Shown here in pieces: positions 1 to 11,700 of a stretch of 64,000 nt of DNA. The position numbers and the translations under genes are program-made. Below the pieces are notes generated by a model, which worked only from the letters and a program-made list of their open reading frames with translations, did not search any database and had not been told where the DNA came from. Source of the stretch: Oncomelania hupensis (taxonomy: Eukaryota > Mollusca > Gastropoda > Littorinimorpha > Pomatiopsidae); assembly GCA_036898135.1 (NCBI GenBank), contig CM072527.1, forward strand, positions 36,588,713 to 36,652,712. The letters run 5' to 3'. Positions within the stretch are counted from its first letter, which is position 1. Every line of letters starts with the position of its first letter.

Positions 1-600
1 TAGTATCAGTGTTAGCATTTCTCAAAATGTTATTCAAGTCCAAATCTTCCAACATAAGTTCTATTTGATAGTGGGCTTTTACGTTATTTTTCTTCTTATT
101 ACTATAACAGTCTAAGTTATAATCTAATACTACATTCCAATATCCACCAAAATTTACACACTCACATTCTTCAAAATCCTTTTACACGCTGGTGTAAGTC
201 TACAAACAATTCAGGATCATCTTCATTTGGTCCATATACATTCACAATCAAAAAATCTTTTTCATACAGTATAATATGTACCAAAATCACATTATTATTA
301 ACATCTTTTTGAACTTTCACAAGCTTATATTCAAAGTTATTATTAAATAGAACTGCAACCCCTCTAGAATTAGAAGTGAAGGAAGCGAAGACTGCATCAT
401 AACCCCATTCAATTTTTATTCTTTTATATTATGTTAGAGTGACAGTACATGTCTTGTAATAGACACATGGAAATTTGTTTTTCTCTAATATAACGAAAAA
501 CATCTCTTCTTTTAAGCGAGTCTCCCCGTCCCCTATAGTTCATAGAAGCAAAACGTACTTGGTTATCTCCCATCATTTAAGCAAAAATAAATATAAACAC
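1..600 (-). pseudogene. L1-like LINE endonuclease remnant (window edge)
   Basis: This segment is a diverged second copy of 23057-23660, where the minus strand reads an apurinic-endonuclease-like domain with a GGDWN core. Both copies share runs such as ATTCAAGTCCAAATCTTCC, but this one has more indels and no sustained reading frame. I infer a dead LINE ORF2 endonuclease segment continuing beyond the left edge. The lineage is assigned only as L1-like. Confidence 0.6.
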
Positions 601-749
601 TATTAATTGACAATACATAGCTACAGAATGGTCAGACATTTGACATATATCCATAGAATAGGTTCAACAGAAGTAAGGTATAAGTTAAAGTAATACAGAT
701 CGTAAATATCCAAGAGAAAAGAACCACGTGAGGGAAGTGAGACATTCAA

Positions 750-984
750 CACACTCACACACGCTGAAGCTATACTCGAATTTATTGAACCCCGTTTACA
801 AAAACAAAATAGAATACACTCATTATAAAATATCAACAAAACATATATATATATATAGATATTTTATAAAACAAAACATATATATATATATGTTTTGTTG
901 ATATTTTATAATGAGTGTATTCTATTTTGTTTTTGTAAACGGGGTTCAATAAATTCGAGTATAGCTTCAGCGTGTGTGAGTGTG
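750..984. repeat. 94-bp-arm palindrome (fold-back of repeat family R)
   Basis: Bases 750-843 and 891-984 are reverse complements with no mismatch that I can find. The 47-bp spacer is (TA)-rich and extends the pairing further. The arm belongs to dispersed family R (its ATTTATTGAACCCCG / ACAAAAACAAAATAGAATAC section), so one segment of a retroposed repeat has been duplicated in inverted orientation. Both arms therefore open with the same 30-codon reading on opposite strands; that reading is not a gene. Confidence 0.9.
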
Positions 985-1057
985 TATATATATATATATA
1001 TAATGCCTACATTGCTAAATAATAATCTCATAGGAAGCCCTAGTGACCATTTGGCAG

Positions 1058-1140
1058 CAGACGAGTCCACTGTGGCCGTTACAGGGGTGGTGGGTAGTGC
1101 CACATCATCAGCAGGACGCCTTGCTTCCCACTGTGCGCAG
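1058..1140 (+). other. possible small exon ahead of the 1934-3818 gene
   Basis: The segment lies between an acceptor-like ...CATTTGGCAG and a donor-like CAG|GTATTT. One frame is open with protein-like composition (starts ADESTVAV). The acceptor would lie in the end of a family R copy, since other R copies continue after GGCAG with AAGCGTCC. It could be an exonised repeat edge or plain flank. Support is weak. Confidence 0.2.
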
Positions 1141-1144
1141 GTAT

Positions 1145-1905
1145 TTACTACCACTGTTATTACTGCTACTACTGCTGCTGCTACTTTACTACTACTACTA
1201 CTACTCCCACTCCTACTACTACTCCTACTACTACTGCTACTTTACTACTGCTGCTGCTACTACTACTACTACTCCTACTACTACTATCACTACTACTACT
1301 ACTACTCACCCCGTAGAGTGCCGTGTGTTTCTATATAAATAATATCCCCACTTTGTGGAAATTTAGCGCTAGTTTAAGTGACCATTGTTTCTGTCATTCT
1401 ATCAACAATTCCTAAGTACTACTACTCCTTCTCCTCCTCCTACTACTATTGCTATTGCTGCTGCTATTACTATTACTTCAGCAGTAGTAGAAGCTGCTTC
1501 CTCTTTATCCTCCTCCTCCTCCTACTGCTGCGACTGCTGTTACTCCTACTATTACTGCTGCTGCTTTCCCCTACTACTACTATTATTACTACTGCTGCAA
1601 TTGCTACTACTACTACTACTGCTGCTTCATGAATCCATCCCCTTCTTCCTCCTCCTCTTCCTACTGCTGCTGCTTCCACAACGACTGTTACTATTACTAC
1701 CTCTACTACTCATTACAATCTTTGCAAGGTACAATGGTTAATGTTATTAATCCTATAAACTGATTCCTTCTGCAACTCTTCCTTCTCCTCTGCTGCTACT
1801 AATTTTTTTCTACTACTACTACTACTACTACTACTACTGCTTCTACTACTACTACTGCTACATCTACTACTTCTACTACTTCTATTACTACTGCTGTGCG
1901 TCTAC
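1145..1905. repeat. TAC/CTA/CTG trinucleotide-rich region
   Basis: Imperfect (TAC)n, (CTA)n, (CTG)n and (CTC)n runs fill most of this stretch, in blocks around 1150-1310, 1418-1720 and 1800-1905. Long low-complexity readings in all frames (poly-Leu, poly-Tyr, poly-Thr) are a consequence. Around 1325-1372 sits a short plus-oriented piece of family R's TATA-containing end (TATAAATAATATCCCC). Confidence 0.9.
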
Positions 1906-1933
1906 TATGTTTTGTGTTGTTCAGTTATTACAG

Positions 1934-2069
1934 TCATCCGTGGAGAGAGATTTGCTGAGCAATGTGTCGAACAACTGGGACGTGTTTAGTGATGCTTGGG
2001 CCCACCTCACCGTGCACACACAGAACAGACTCAATGACGCGAGGGAGCTGCAGCAACTTTGCTATTCAG
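1934..2069 (+). CDS. penultimate exon of an unidentified host gene (spectrin-repeat-like helix)
   Basis: The 136-nt exon has an acceptor TTATTACAG before 1934 and a donor CAG|GTAAGCC after 2069. The open frame has amphipathic helical character (VSNNWDVFSDAW, then NRLNDARELQQLC), resembling a spectrin-type helix; that family call is tentative. The exon ends one base into a codon, and the next exon (3271) starts with the two bases that complete it and continues in a fully open frame. This phase agreement is the main evidence for a spliced gene. Upstream exons would lie left of the TAC repeats or outside the window. Confidence 0.6.
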
Positions 2070-3270
2070 GTAAGCCAGACCATTGACCATTGACCATTGA
2101 AGGTTAACCTCACACAGCGTAGCAGAGACGGTGGAGAGACGACGTAAACCTCGACCGTCTCTGCTACTCAGTGTGTTTTAACGTCTACACCCATCATGGG
2201 CGATATGGCAGAGAGGGGGGGGGAGGGTGAAGGTTTGAGGGGGGAGGTAACCATACCAGGAAGAGAGGGGAAGGGACCTCAATCAACACTGAACCACCAG
2301 AGCAATCATACTTCTGAAGATGGACAGTAAGAAATGGTCACATGTATGTTGGTCTGCCACAGGTACATGTAAGCCTCTTGTCTTGCGACACACAATACAC
2401 AACACTGCGCACGCACGCATTCCATCGCATGGACTTTAAAAGATCCTGACGCTCATGTTCTAGACGGATGAGTGCCGGCTTTACAAATACACCCAGCACG
2501 CACTAGGTCTCTTCTCCCCCATCCCCTGTCACTCAGGATTGTGCTCAGTTGTCCGGGCGTCAGACCATGCGCCCAAAGGCTGCAAGTGGGCGCCTCGGGT
2601 AGCTTGCGTTAGATCCTGTATCGGCCAGCGCCTTGAGCAGCTCTTGAGCTAGAAAAGCGCTATATAAGAACTATTAAATAAATAAATACACGCTTGCCCC
2701 TTCCCCATCCTCCCCATACATGATTTGATTGGTAATGTGTAGAATTTACCATAAGATTGTGTGAAACACCAGTAGACGTGAAAACGGTCAACCACCAAGA
2801 CATTGAGTCAAGCACAAACACACAACGACCCCATCATGACTGCACTGACTGACATTACAATGGCCCCAAGATCACACATTTCAGCGTCACCAGAAACAAA
2901 AATAATATTAAGCCAATCGATACATCCACTTGTTGTGCCTGTTAATAGCACCAAGGTTGATTCTAAAAACTAGTAGTCCTACCTCAGCTGAAGTGTGTAG
3001 AGAAGGCTTAGTTGTTTTGTTGACCTAGCAAAGAGGAGATGCCTACAATTCATCGCTTAGCAGTGATAGATAGAGCAACGATGACCCATTGTGTCACCTT
3101 ATGTAAGTCCTCTTGGTCCTGAAAGGTAAATCTATTATGTTCTTTGCGTAGGGTAGTTTAAAACGGAATAAATTAGTTCATATTACTGGCAGTTGCTAAA
3201 GAAGGGCTATATGGCGAATACCGACGCAATTGCGCAGGCAAGTCAACCAGAAATGATTACATTGCTGCAG
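2070..3270 (+). other. intron of the 1934-3818 gene
   Basis: The intron starts GTAAGCC and ends GCTGCAG. It contains a triple ATTGACC-type motif at 2082-2101, a G-rich patch at 2210-2275 and a SINE-tail-like segment at 2405-2692. I see nothing else in 2693-3270. Confidence 0.5.
2405..2692 (+). mobile_element. SINE-like remnant with AATA tail
   Basis: The motif AGATCCTGACGCTCATGT followed by TAGACGG.TGAGTGCCGG also occurs, reverse-complemented, in the tRNA-derived SINE at 4785-5148, so the two share a body module. The segment ends in AAAGCGCTATATAAG and (AATA)n, a SINE-like 3' end. The tRNA-related head is absent, which suggests 5' truncation. Confidence 0.55.
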
Positions 3271-3544
3271 GTGAACGGACCACAGTAGAGACAACAGCGA
3301 GAGTTGATGATGATGACGATGATGGAGATGCTGTTGTTGGTGTTGCTGAGGAGTTCACAACCTCTGCAGTCAAACAAAAGTCTACAACGTTAGATCCGGC
3401 GACTCCGTCAGCAGAGTGCGGAAGAAACAGAGCGACCAGTGAACGAAGCGGGATCAAGCAAGAACCTCAATCTGGACCCGGACCGTTTGGCTTATCTGCA
3501 GCACCACAAGTCATTCTGTCGTCGTCGTCGTCATCATCACCATT

Positions 3545-3624
<80 letters not shown>

Positions 3625-3818
3625 GGAGCCCTTCTTCTAGGTCAACGTTGCCATTGGAATCCGTGGCGTCGTTGTTGGTAGAATATTTGCTAGAGACGAG
3701 GGGAGGTGTGTGTGACGTCATGGAAGCCTATGACAACAAGTCCTCCAGCATGGCCGCTATGCGACAACTTGTTTATTGTTTTGGTTTGGATTGTATTGTA
3801 GTTCTACCACTGTTTTAA
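3271..3818 (+). CDS. terminal coding exon, Ser-repeat protein of unknown function
   Basis: The exon begins after GCTGCAG (3270) and stays open to TAA at 3816-3818, in the frame set by the exon ending at 2069. It encodes an acidic DDDDDD patch, a low-complexity P/S/G linker, four TCG and three TCA serine codons, Pro-Leu, then 26 consecutive TCA serines (3546-3623). It closes with an ordered-looking C-terminus (LLVEYLLETRGGVCDVMEAY ... VYCFGLDC). An ATG-based search misses it because the exon is entered by splicing. I do not recognise the family. Other frames of the repeat give poly-His or poly-Asp and are not used. Confidence 0.65.
3519..3623 (+). repeat. TCG/TCA microsatellite inside coding sequence
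   Basis: (TCG)4(TCA)3, an interruption, then (TCA)26 lies in frame in the 3271-3818 exon and encodes polyserine. Its length is probably polymorphic. Confidence 0.9.
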
Positions 3819-4110
3819 TCCATGGCAGTTCGTCGTTCGTGTGCTTTTGAAGTAGTGTATCTACGTGGTAGTGGATGTGTGTGTTTGTTTGTACGAATAC
3901 ATATCGTTTGCGCACCAGCGTGTATGTGCGTGTGTGTGTTTGTATGTGTGCGAGAGAGAGAGAGAGGGGGGGGGGGGATCAGTTGCGTGTGTATGTATGC
4001 GTTTTTGTAACATGTTAAAAATTCATTTTTAGATTATTTTGTTTTCTCCCAAATCATTGAGATAGAAAGATACCCATGGGTACAGTCGATAGAACAGAGG
4101 ACATGACATT
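3819..4110 (+). other. presumed 3' UTR and flank with (GA)n(G)n
   Basis: Downstream of the stop at 3818 the sequence is GT-rich, with (GA)n at 3951-3965 and a G run at 3966-3977. No canonical AATAAA is seen within 200 bases of the stop, so the 3' end is undefined. Confidence 0.4.
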
Positions 4111-4119
4111 CATAGGAAT

Positions 4120-4335
4120 ATAGTAGAAGAAGAAGAAGAAGAAGAAGAAGAAGAAGAAGAAGAAGAAGAAGAAGAAGAAGAAGAAGAAGAAGAAGAAGAA
4201 GAAGAGGAAAAGAAAGACAGAAAGAAAGAAGAAGAAGAAGAAGAAGAAGAAGAAGAAGAAGAAGAGAAAGAAAGAAGAATAAAAAGAAGACAAGAAAGAA
4301 AGAAAGAAGAAGAAGAAAAGAAGAAGGAAGGAAGA
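4120..4335. repeat. (AAG)n microsatellite
   Basis: A nearly pure AAG run covers about 4123-4206. A GAAA-interrupted block and a second AAG run lie at 4229-4265, with mixed purine repeats to about 4335. Long Phe/Leu readings on the minus strand are artefacts of this repeat. Confidence 0.95.
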
Positions 4336-4784
4336 AAGAAAGAAGTAAGTCAACATTTGCTGCACACATACAGACAGACAAACAGAAGGACAAATAGATA
4401 AATATGAAACTCGTGGAGAAAGTTGGATATGTATAACGTTTATTGGCGATACTGCTTGCAAGAAACAGAGATGGGGTAAACGGTCGAAATGAAACCAAAC
4501 AACATACAAACGACCTCCACACGGGTCCTCGATACAATAATGATCAACAGCGCCATATAAACTACCAATGTACAACAAAATCATTGCACCAATAATGACG
4601 AATAGTACAATACATCCGGACGCACACCCCGAGACCTTCATCGTGTTGTGGATTTTTTACCTCCCTCATACATAAGTTCTGAGACTCCGCATCAAAATCA
4701 TCCTAACTAGCAGAGGTTTAGGGGGACCTGCATGCTTGCTAACCTTTTTTGCTGATTGGCTCAGTACCACCAGAGAATGTGGCT
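4336..4784. other. no recognised feature
   Basis: Unique-looking sequence without splice-supported coding sequence. The minus-strand reading that enters from the AAG repeat has a short hydrophobic end, but no independent support as a gene. Confidence 0.4.
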
Positions 4785-5148
4785 GATTTTATTTTTTTTT
4801 TTTAATTTATTTTAACAACTTTATTATCACCGAGGTGAAATTCGGGCACTTTCATTTTCGAAAGTACAGCAGCCCCAAGTGAAGCGCTTTACCCAAGGTA
4901 CATGCTGGGTGTGTTCTTTTCACCGGCACTTACCCGTCTAGGACATGAGCGTCAGGATCTTTAAAGTCCGTTATGATGGAATGCATGCGGCACAGATTAG
5001 ACCTCGGTTTATACTCTCATCCGAAGGAGTAGGAAACGGGAGTAAAGCGTCTTTCCCAAGGACACAACACAATGCCCTGGCCTGGGCTCGAACTCGGGAC
5101 CTTCAGATCCGCGAGCCAACGCTCTAACCACTCGGCCACCGCGCCTCC
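4785..5148 (-). mobile_element. tRNA-derived SINE
   Basis: Read on the minus strand from 5148 it has a tRNA-like head with an A-box (GTGGCCGAGTGGTTAG) and a B-box (GAGTTCGAGCCC), the arrangement of an RNA polymerase III type 2 promoter, closest to Leu/Ser-type tRNA heads. A body follows with the widespread SINE motif GTGTCCTTGGGAAAGACGC, and it ends in an A-rich tail near 4790-4820. It is non-autonomous and would need a LINE partner. I could not define target duplications. Confidence 0.75.
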
Positions 5149-5389
5149 AATACAGTGATACAGTGTTAACCAAAAGGGGTGGGTTAGAATTGGGGTGAAG
5201 TGGGAGAGGGGCTGGGGAGGGAGAGAGACACCACACACACAAAAACTAAACTATCACAACTCCAAAGTGCAGTGCTCTGACAACATCGTTACAAAACATG
5301 CTGCAGACAATTTTAATTAAAATAAATAAATAAAAGGACTGTAATATTAGTACTGATCACCGAACGACTCGTTACTTTAAAGTTGTGTA

Positions 5390-6344
5390 GCGAAACGGTC
5401 AGTGGGCATTTTCATTCTTATTTTATCCCGTTTTCTTCCCCATACAAACTCAAAGATGGATTGCTGAATGGAATTCAAAATATTGTCATGCAGAATGGAC
5501 AACAGTATCCAAAGATAGTTAAATTTGGAAATTATTAAGGATTTGAAGATTGCTACTCTTCAAATTGGTGTTATTTGTCTCTTTAACCAAGTTCTTAACT
5601 TCTGCTAATTTTGCTTGAAAATGAATGTTTACCATTTCATGGAGATTAATTGTGAACCAAATACCAAGGATCTTAAATTATTTAGGGTTCCAGCTGATGT
5701 TTAGATGTTGCATGTATCTAATAGTAGTATTACGTCTGCTTCCTTACCATATAGCACTGGTTTTTCCCACATTAAAAACAATCCAGAGAATTTTCCAAAT
5801 TTATTTATCGTACTAATAGTTTTTTCAAACGACTGCATATCTCCTTCTAAACAAAATCTCTGTGTCGTCAGCATATTGAGATAATTTAAGTTCAAAACTA
5901 TCAAATTTAATTCTTTTAATCTTATTATTCTCTCTTATATCCAAGAATTTCGGCGCATAAAATAAATACAGTGATATAGGGTCTTCTTGCCTACTGAAAC
6001 GTGATACTGAGAACCATGTTGACACCTGTCCGTTTACAAAGATGCAAGATTTTGCACCAAAATACAAAGTTTGAATCCAGCAAAACATATCTTCACCAAA
6101 TCTACCTTTACCAAACCCAAAGCCTGTAAAATTTTAAGTAAGAACTTCCAGTCTACAGAACTAATGGCAGAAGCAAAGTCACTACAAAGAAGTAAGCCAG
6201 TGCATTGTGACAGTAACGTAGTCAATGATATCATAAATCTCTCTAATGTTATCGCCAATAAATCTACCTTTTACGAATCCAGTCTGATCTTCATTAATTA
6301 ATTTAGGTAATACTGCTTTCAACTTATTTGCTATACATGCTGAG
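5390..6344 (-). pseudogene. L1-like LINE reverse transcriptase, 3' part
   Basis: Minus-strand readings contain LINE RT motifs in order: RT2-type QTGF with a GRFIGDNIR-type block near 6290, a degenerate D-F-A-S-A block near 6150, and a YADD catalytic box near 5880, with stops and frameshifts between them. At 6344/15637 the frame is interrupted by the Ty3-type element. When only the element and one copy of its 5-bp duplication are disregarded, the reading phase is the same on both sides. The LINE was already decaying but its RT frame was readable at the junction. Confidence 0.75.
6340..6344. repeat. 5-bp target-site duplication (CTGAG), left copy
   Basis: CTGAG precedes the TGTGACG start of the 5' LTR and recurs at 15637-15641 after the GTGACA end of the 3' LTR. 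Five base pairs is typical for Ty3-type integrases. Confidence 0.95.
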
Positions 6345-8463
6345 TGTGACGACACGAGTTTTCAGATAGCAGGGAGAATTATACTTTTCACGAAGTTACA
6401 CTTCTCCGTATATAGTGTACATAGAATAGCGTGACCGATTTACTTTTTGCGTATGCAAGTGCAGTTTCGTAAAGCCCGTGCGTTGCGTAGAAGACTGGGA
6501 GTCGGCCAATTTCGAATAGGGATACGCGTAATAAAGAATGTGCATACTGACGAGAGCTCGACTATTTTGCTTGTGGCCGGCGCGGTTTTGGAGGGTAGAG
6601 TGGTTTGAGATGCTGTTGCGAGAGGAGCGAATCTAACAAGGCAGCAACCCTGTGACAGAGGTCATTGTAGTGTAGGGTACTGTTGGAAGGGTGTGTTTAT
6701 TGTTTATATAGCCACCCAAGGTCTTATGCCCTCGACGGGATAAGGATGTTTAGTATTCGAAGGGAGGATGTTAACTGCCATTCGTCAACGAATGTAGAGT
6801 TACATACCTAAGGTGTGTGTAGTTCTCGATTGAACACCCACCAAGACCTAGTGTCTGTGGCAGAGCTAGGGTGTCCTCATCCTCAGTATAAGTGTTATTT
6901 GGAAAGTGAGATAACGTGCAATAGCAAGAGAAAGTGACTCTCAAAAAGACTAACCCATTGTATTGTGACAGTGTTGTGTCGTGTTGTGGTGTTGGGAAAA
7001 AGGGTGTCACAAGCCGAGGCCTATAAGGTGAGCAAATCCTGTCATTCAATTCTTTAGTGGCGCGCTCCGAGAACTGCGTACGTGTATGAGTGGTAATGAG
7101 TGTGGGGAAGGGGATGTATTTTAGGATGTATAATGAATTTTGTTGATTTTATATGATTTTCTTATGATTTTCTTATTGTATATGTGATGGGGGAAATGTC
7201 GTTGCTGTTGTTGATATGAAAGTGGGTCAAAGGCGACGATGGGGAATATAGAGAGGGAGAGAGAGAGTGAGGGTGTATGTATGGAGAGAGCGATAGAATG
7301 TATTATACTGAAGAAAGATGAAGTGATGATTATGAAGGAAGCATGTTTACAGTATAGTATGGCAAGGTAGTATGATGAAGGGAGGTAATCGTGATGTGCT
7401 ATAATTGTTGGGGGGTGACGGTGGTGATGAAAGGGGGGCGGAATGAATCAGGACTGTGTGATTGAAGTGAGGTCGCAATGATTATGTACATTTATATAAA
7501 GGTTTGTGTTTATAGAAGATGCGAATTATTTAGCATCAAAGGTTGGTTTATATTATTGAAATGTGTGTATAGTATCTTGTATTATTATCATGGTATTCAT
7601 AATTATACAGGTCAAGATGGTGGACGGAGGACGGCGTGTTATGTTATATTATATAGTGGTTGCTGTTCTGTAGGCATATTGTTAAGACTGTGTATATGCT
7701 TACAGGTGTGGGCTGTTTACTTCTACTATTACTTCTACGTTTACTTCTACCTGTTTATTTCTACGCATTATTTCCACGCTGTTGCTTCCGATGTTGCCTG
7801 TTATGCTGTATTGATGTTGCTGTTGTTGACGCTGACTGGGTCCTAGCCAGCCTGGGTGTGCCTTTGCCTCTACAACAGAGTAGTGTTGTGGTGATCCCTG
7901 CCACTGCTGCGAGTTTTGCCTATGTGTCGAGGCAACACTATTTCAGGAGGTTTTCACACCTAGTTCATGCACACACAGATTCACACTGCACGCACCTAAA
8001 AACATATTCATTTAGTTAGAAGAATCATCCGCTTATTGTGAAAGAGACTGTTTAGCTCTCTGAGCTACTTAACAAGAACATTGAGACATTACTTCTGTGC
8101 CACAGCTTCGCCTAGATGATAGTTTATGATTCAACGCCATTGCTTATTATTTGACGATTTACATTTTGAATTGATTTGTTGATTTTGATTTTGCTGTATA
8201 CACTTTGTAAAGAAACTGTTGTTGTTTAGTTCTATTTGGGGTTTGTTACAAGGGGAGGTAATTGTTAGTTAGTATTGGGACGGGGGTCTATTTAGGGGTT
8301 GGGGGAAGGTTAGTTCCCATTTGTCCTGTGTTTGTATGTTGATTGTAGAATAAAAGAGTGTGATTGTATTCTGGCATTTGTGTTAGTTTATTTTGTTTGA
8401 GTTTTATTCCTTACTCACTCGTTGATGTGCTGAAGTCACAGAACCCGCTCGGGGGACGTGACA
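6345..8463 (+). repeat. 5' LTR
   Basis: It starts TGTGACGACACG and ends GGGGGACGTGACA. A TATA-like TTATATAAAG lies at about 7491 and an AATAAA polyadenylation signal at about 8350, so the U3-R boundary probably lies between them and U5 is short. Two 119-122 codon readings (7478-7846, 7660-8019) occur identically in the other LTR and look like chance hydrophobic frames. Confidence 0.95.
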
Positions 8464-8466
8464 TTT

Positions 8467-8484
8467 TGGTGTCAGAAGTGGGAT
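8467..8484 (+). promoter_or_regulatory. primer-binding site, tRNA-Leu type
   Basis: TGGTGTCAGAAGTGGGAT begins 3 bases after the 5' LTR. It starts with TGG (complement of CCA) and is complementary to the 3' end of a eukaryotic tRNA-Leu as I know that sequence. It would prime minus-strand DNA synthesis. Confidence 0.8.
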
Positions 8485-8792
8485 AGACTCATTTATTTTG
8501 TTAGGGTAGTGCCAGATGTGTATGTTGTGTGTTTGAGTTGTCGTGTGAAAGGGTACGCAGCGGGCGGTTGGCGGGAGTGTGGGTGTATTGCACTAGGGAA
8601 CACACTTGGAGTGCAGCATTAACGGGGAATTGGGTTGCAGGGTTCACTTGCTCGCCTTTAGGGGTACGACGGTGAACGATTCCTCGGCTCCTGTGACTGT
8701 TGTGTTGCGTATTCATTCTGTTAGGTGTTTGTACCAGTTAAGTGTTATTTGTTTTGTGTATACTAACATTTGTTCTTCCCTTCTTTTCTGAC

Positions 8793-11700
8793 ATGGCTAC
8801 GCGGGATGCTCGAGCCGCGATGCGCCGCGACGCTAGGACCCGTAAGGAGGAGGTCGAGCAGGAGGAGCGGGACTTCGGTGATGACGGCTCAGTGACAGGG
8901 TTGTTGGAGGAACCTTACGCAGTGAGTACTCAGACCACTATGCCTAAGATGTATGCCAAATCGCCCGGTGCACAGAGCAAAGTCGAGGTCGCGCTCGGTG
9001 ATAGTGAGAGATTTAGACAGATTGGGGAAAGTCTGGGTTTCCGAGACGGAGCGTTAGCGCACTATGTAGTTAGTGAGATGAGAAGGGAGGACGAGCGGAG
9101 AGAGAAAGAGGAGAGGCGGAGGGAGAAGGAAGAAGAGAAGAGGGAGAGAATGAGGAAGGAGGCAGCAGAGAGAATAGTTAGGGAGGATGAGAGGAAGCTT
9201 CTGGAGGCTAGATTGGAAGCCGAGCGGGTAGCCAGGGAGGAAGAAAAGAGAGTGAGAGAAGATGAGAAGAGAGAGGAAAAGCGACAGCGGGAAGAAGACC
9301 GTCGCCAGCTAGAGGCTAGATTAGAGGCTGAGAGGGAAGACCGACGTCGGTTGGAGCAGCGGATAGAAGATGAGAAGCGAGACGAGAGAGCGGCTAAGGA
9401 AGAGGAAAGGAGGATGTTTGAGATGAGGCTAGAGGAGGAACGTAGAGCCAGAGATGAAGACAGAGCTGATCAGAGGGAGAATAGGGCTAGAGATAGGGGG
9501 GCAGCATACTCAGTCAAACTGAAACCCTTGGAGGAGAGGGAGGATGTGGAGGCCTACCTCCAGATGTTCGAACGGGTGGCAGAGATTCAGGGTTGGAGGA
9601 GGGAGGTATGGGCGGTTAGGCTAGCGCCTTTGTTGCAAGGGGAAGCCCGGGATACTTACCTTCGACTAACGCCTGAGCAGGCCCAGGATTTCGACACCGT
9701 GAGAAACGCACTGTTGAAACGCTTCAGGAAGGACGCCGACTACTATCGTAGGCAGTTTCGAGAGGCCAAGAAGGAAGCTGCAGAAACATTTCCTCAGCTA
9801 GTAGTGAGACTAGGGTCGTTGGTGAAGAAGTGGTTTTCGCTCGCCGGCAAAGACATCACCGACGTAGAACAGGTACTAGACACCTTCATTGGAGAGCAGC
9901 TTTTCTCCATCATGACTACCGAGTTAGAGATCTACGTGAGGGAGAATCTGCCTGAGACTAGCCATGCCGCAGCAGAGTTAGCACAGCGTGTGGTAGATGC
10001 CAAGCGGGCAGCATCAGCACCGGCACCCGTACTGTCCAGTCAGAGACGCAGTTTTCCCAGACGACCGGAGGCTCCTCAGCAACCTAGCAACCGAGGGAGT
10101 CAGAGTCACAAGATAGGGAGGACGGAAGGGGGTAGTGGGGTACGTCGTTGCTACCGATGTGGGTCGGAGAAGCATGTGGTCAGGGACTGCAAGGTCAAAT
10201 CGCAGACAGTAGGCCAGGTTACGGTGGGACGGACTATTTCCACGGAGACCGCACCTCGGGCTAGCGTGTGTGCAATCAAACCTTATGATCCATGGGGCCA
10301 AGGTAGGGCGAACGGGCAGGACGTTCGAGTATTGAGAGATACGGGGGCGGAGATAGGGGCAGTCGCGAGCAGGTTAGTCAAACCAGCTGATTTGACGGGT
10401 CGGACTGTCGAGATTTGCTTGGCGAATCGATCGAACGTGGGTCTGCTACCTACAGCTTGGGTGGAGTTGGATTGTGCGCTGGTCAGGGGGAGAGTGGAGC
10501 TGGTGGTTTTCGAGGACGGGCCCGATATCATCCTGGGTAACTGGGTAACGTTTGATAGCGGGGAAAAGAGTCCTGTTTCCTTGTTCGGAGGTGAATGCGC
10601 GATGGCTGCAGCAGTGCAGACTCGGGCGCAGGTGAAGACCGAGAAGAAGAGGGAGGTACCCTTAGCAGTGGTCGAACCATCCCAGATCTCTGTTAGCACC
10701 CCAGAGTTGATCAGGATGCAAGAGACCGACGAGACGCTCGCGAAGGCGAGAACGTTGGCACAGAGTGGTGGGGCGATAGCGTCAGGTAGGGCGTCAGCTG
10801 AGTTTCGCAAGAAGAAGGGGGTGTTGTACCGGGTACACACGAAGAGAGGTAGCCAGGTCACGCAACTGGTAGTCCCGAAACAGTTGAGAGGGGGGATCCT
10901 TCAGTTGGCTCATGATCCACCCATGGCTGGGCATTTGGGAGGGAAACGTACCAGGGAGCGGATCTGGGGAACGTTCTATTGGCCGGGAATGTGTGCCGAA
11001 GTACGGAGGTATTGCGCCAGTTGTCCAGAATGTCAGAAGGTAGTACCGAGGGGACGGGTGAGGAAGGTACCACTACAGCAACTTCCGCTGGTGGACGAGC
11101 CATTTCAGAGGGTGGCTGTAGACATTGTGGGACCCATCAAACCCAAGTCAGATCGGGGTAACATGTACATCCTAGTGGTAGTAGGCTATGCCACACGCTA
11201 TCCCGAGGCTGTACCGCTCAAGGGCATAGAGGCAGAGAGGGTGGCAGAAGCGCTGTGGGAGATTTGGTCGAGGGTGGGCGTTCCTAGGGAAATTTTGACA
11301 GATCAAGGGACGCAATTCATGTCTGAAGTCATGCGGGAGATGAACAGACTACTGTCGATCCACGGGAAAGCTACCACACCGTATCATCCACAGTGCAACG
11401 GACTGGTTGAGCGATTCAACGGGACGCTAGTGTCCATGCTCAAGAAGTTAGCCACAGAACAACCTACAGCGTGGGACCGCTACATTCCAGCGCTACTATT
11501 TGCATACCGAGAAGTAGCACAAGAGTCTACAGGGTTCTCTCCCTTCGAGCTTCTATATGGAAAGACCGTGCGGGGACCGATGGCTGTGTTGCGAGACCTC
11601 TGGACCAAGGAGATACAAGAGGAGGAGGTGAAACTGAGTAGCCAGTACGTGGTGGACTTGCGTAATCGCATCGAGGAGACATGTAAGTTGGCACAAGGAA

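Noticed and set aside
3439..3721. Poly-His (+) and poly-Asp (-) ORFs
   Set aside because: Alternate frames of the TCA microsatellite; the spliced frame encodes serine.
4034..4641. Minus-strand poly-Leu and poly-Phe ORFs of 167 and 195 codons
   Set aside because: Produced by the AAG repeat; no splice or domain support.
7478..8019. 122- and 119-codon ORFs inside the LTR (repeated at 14651-15192)
   Set aside because: Hydrophobic low-complexity readings that overlap in two frames in U3; duplicated only because LTRs are identical; no motif.
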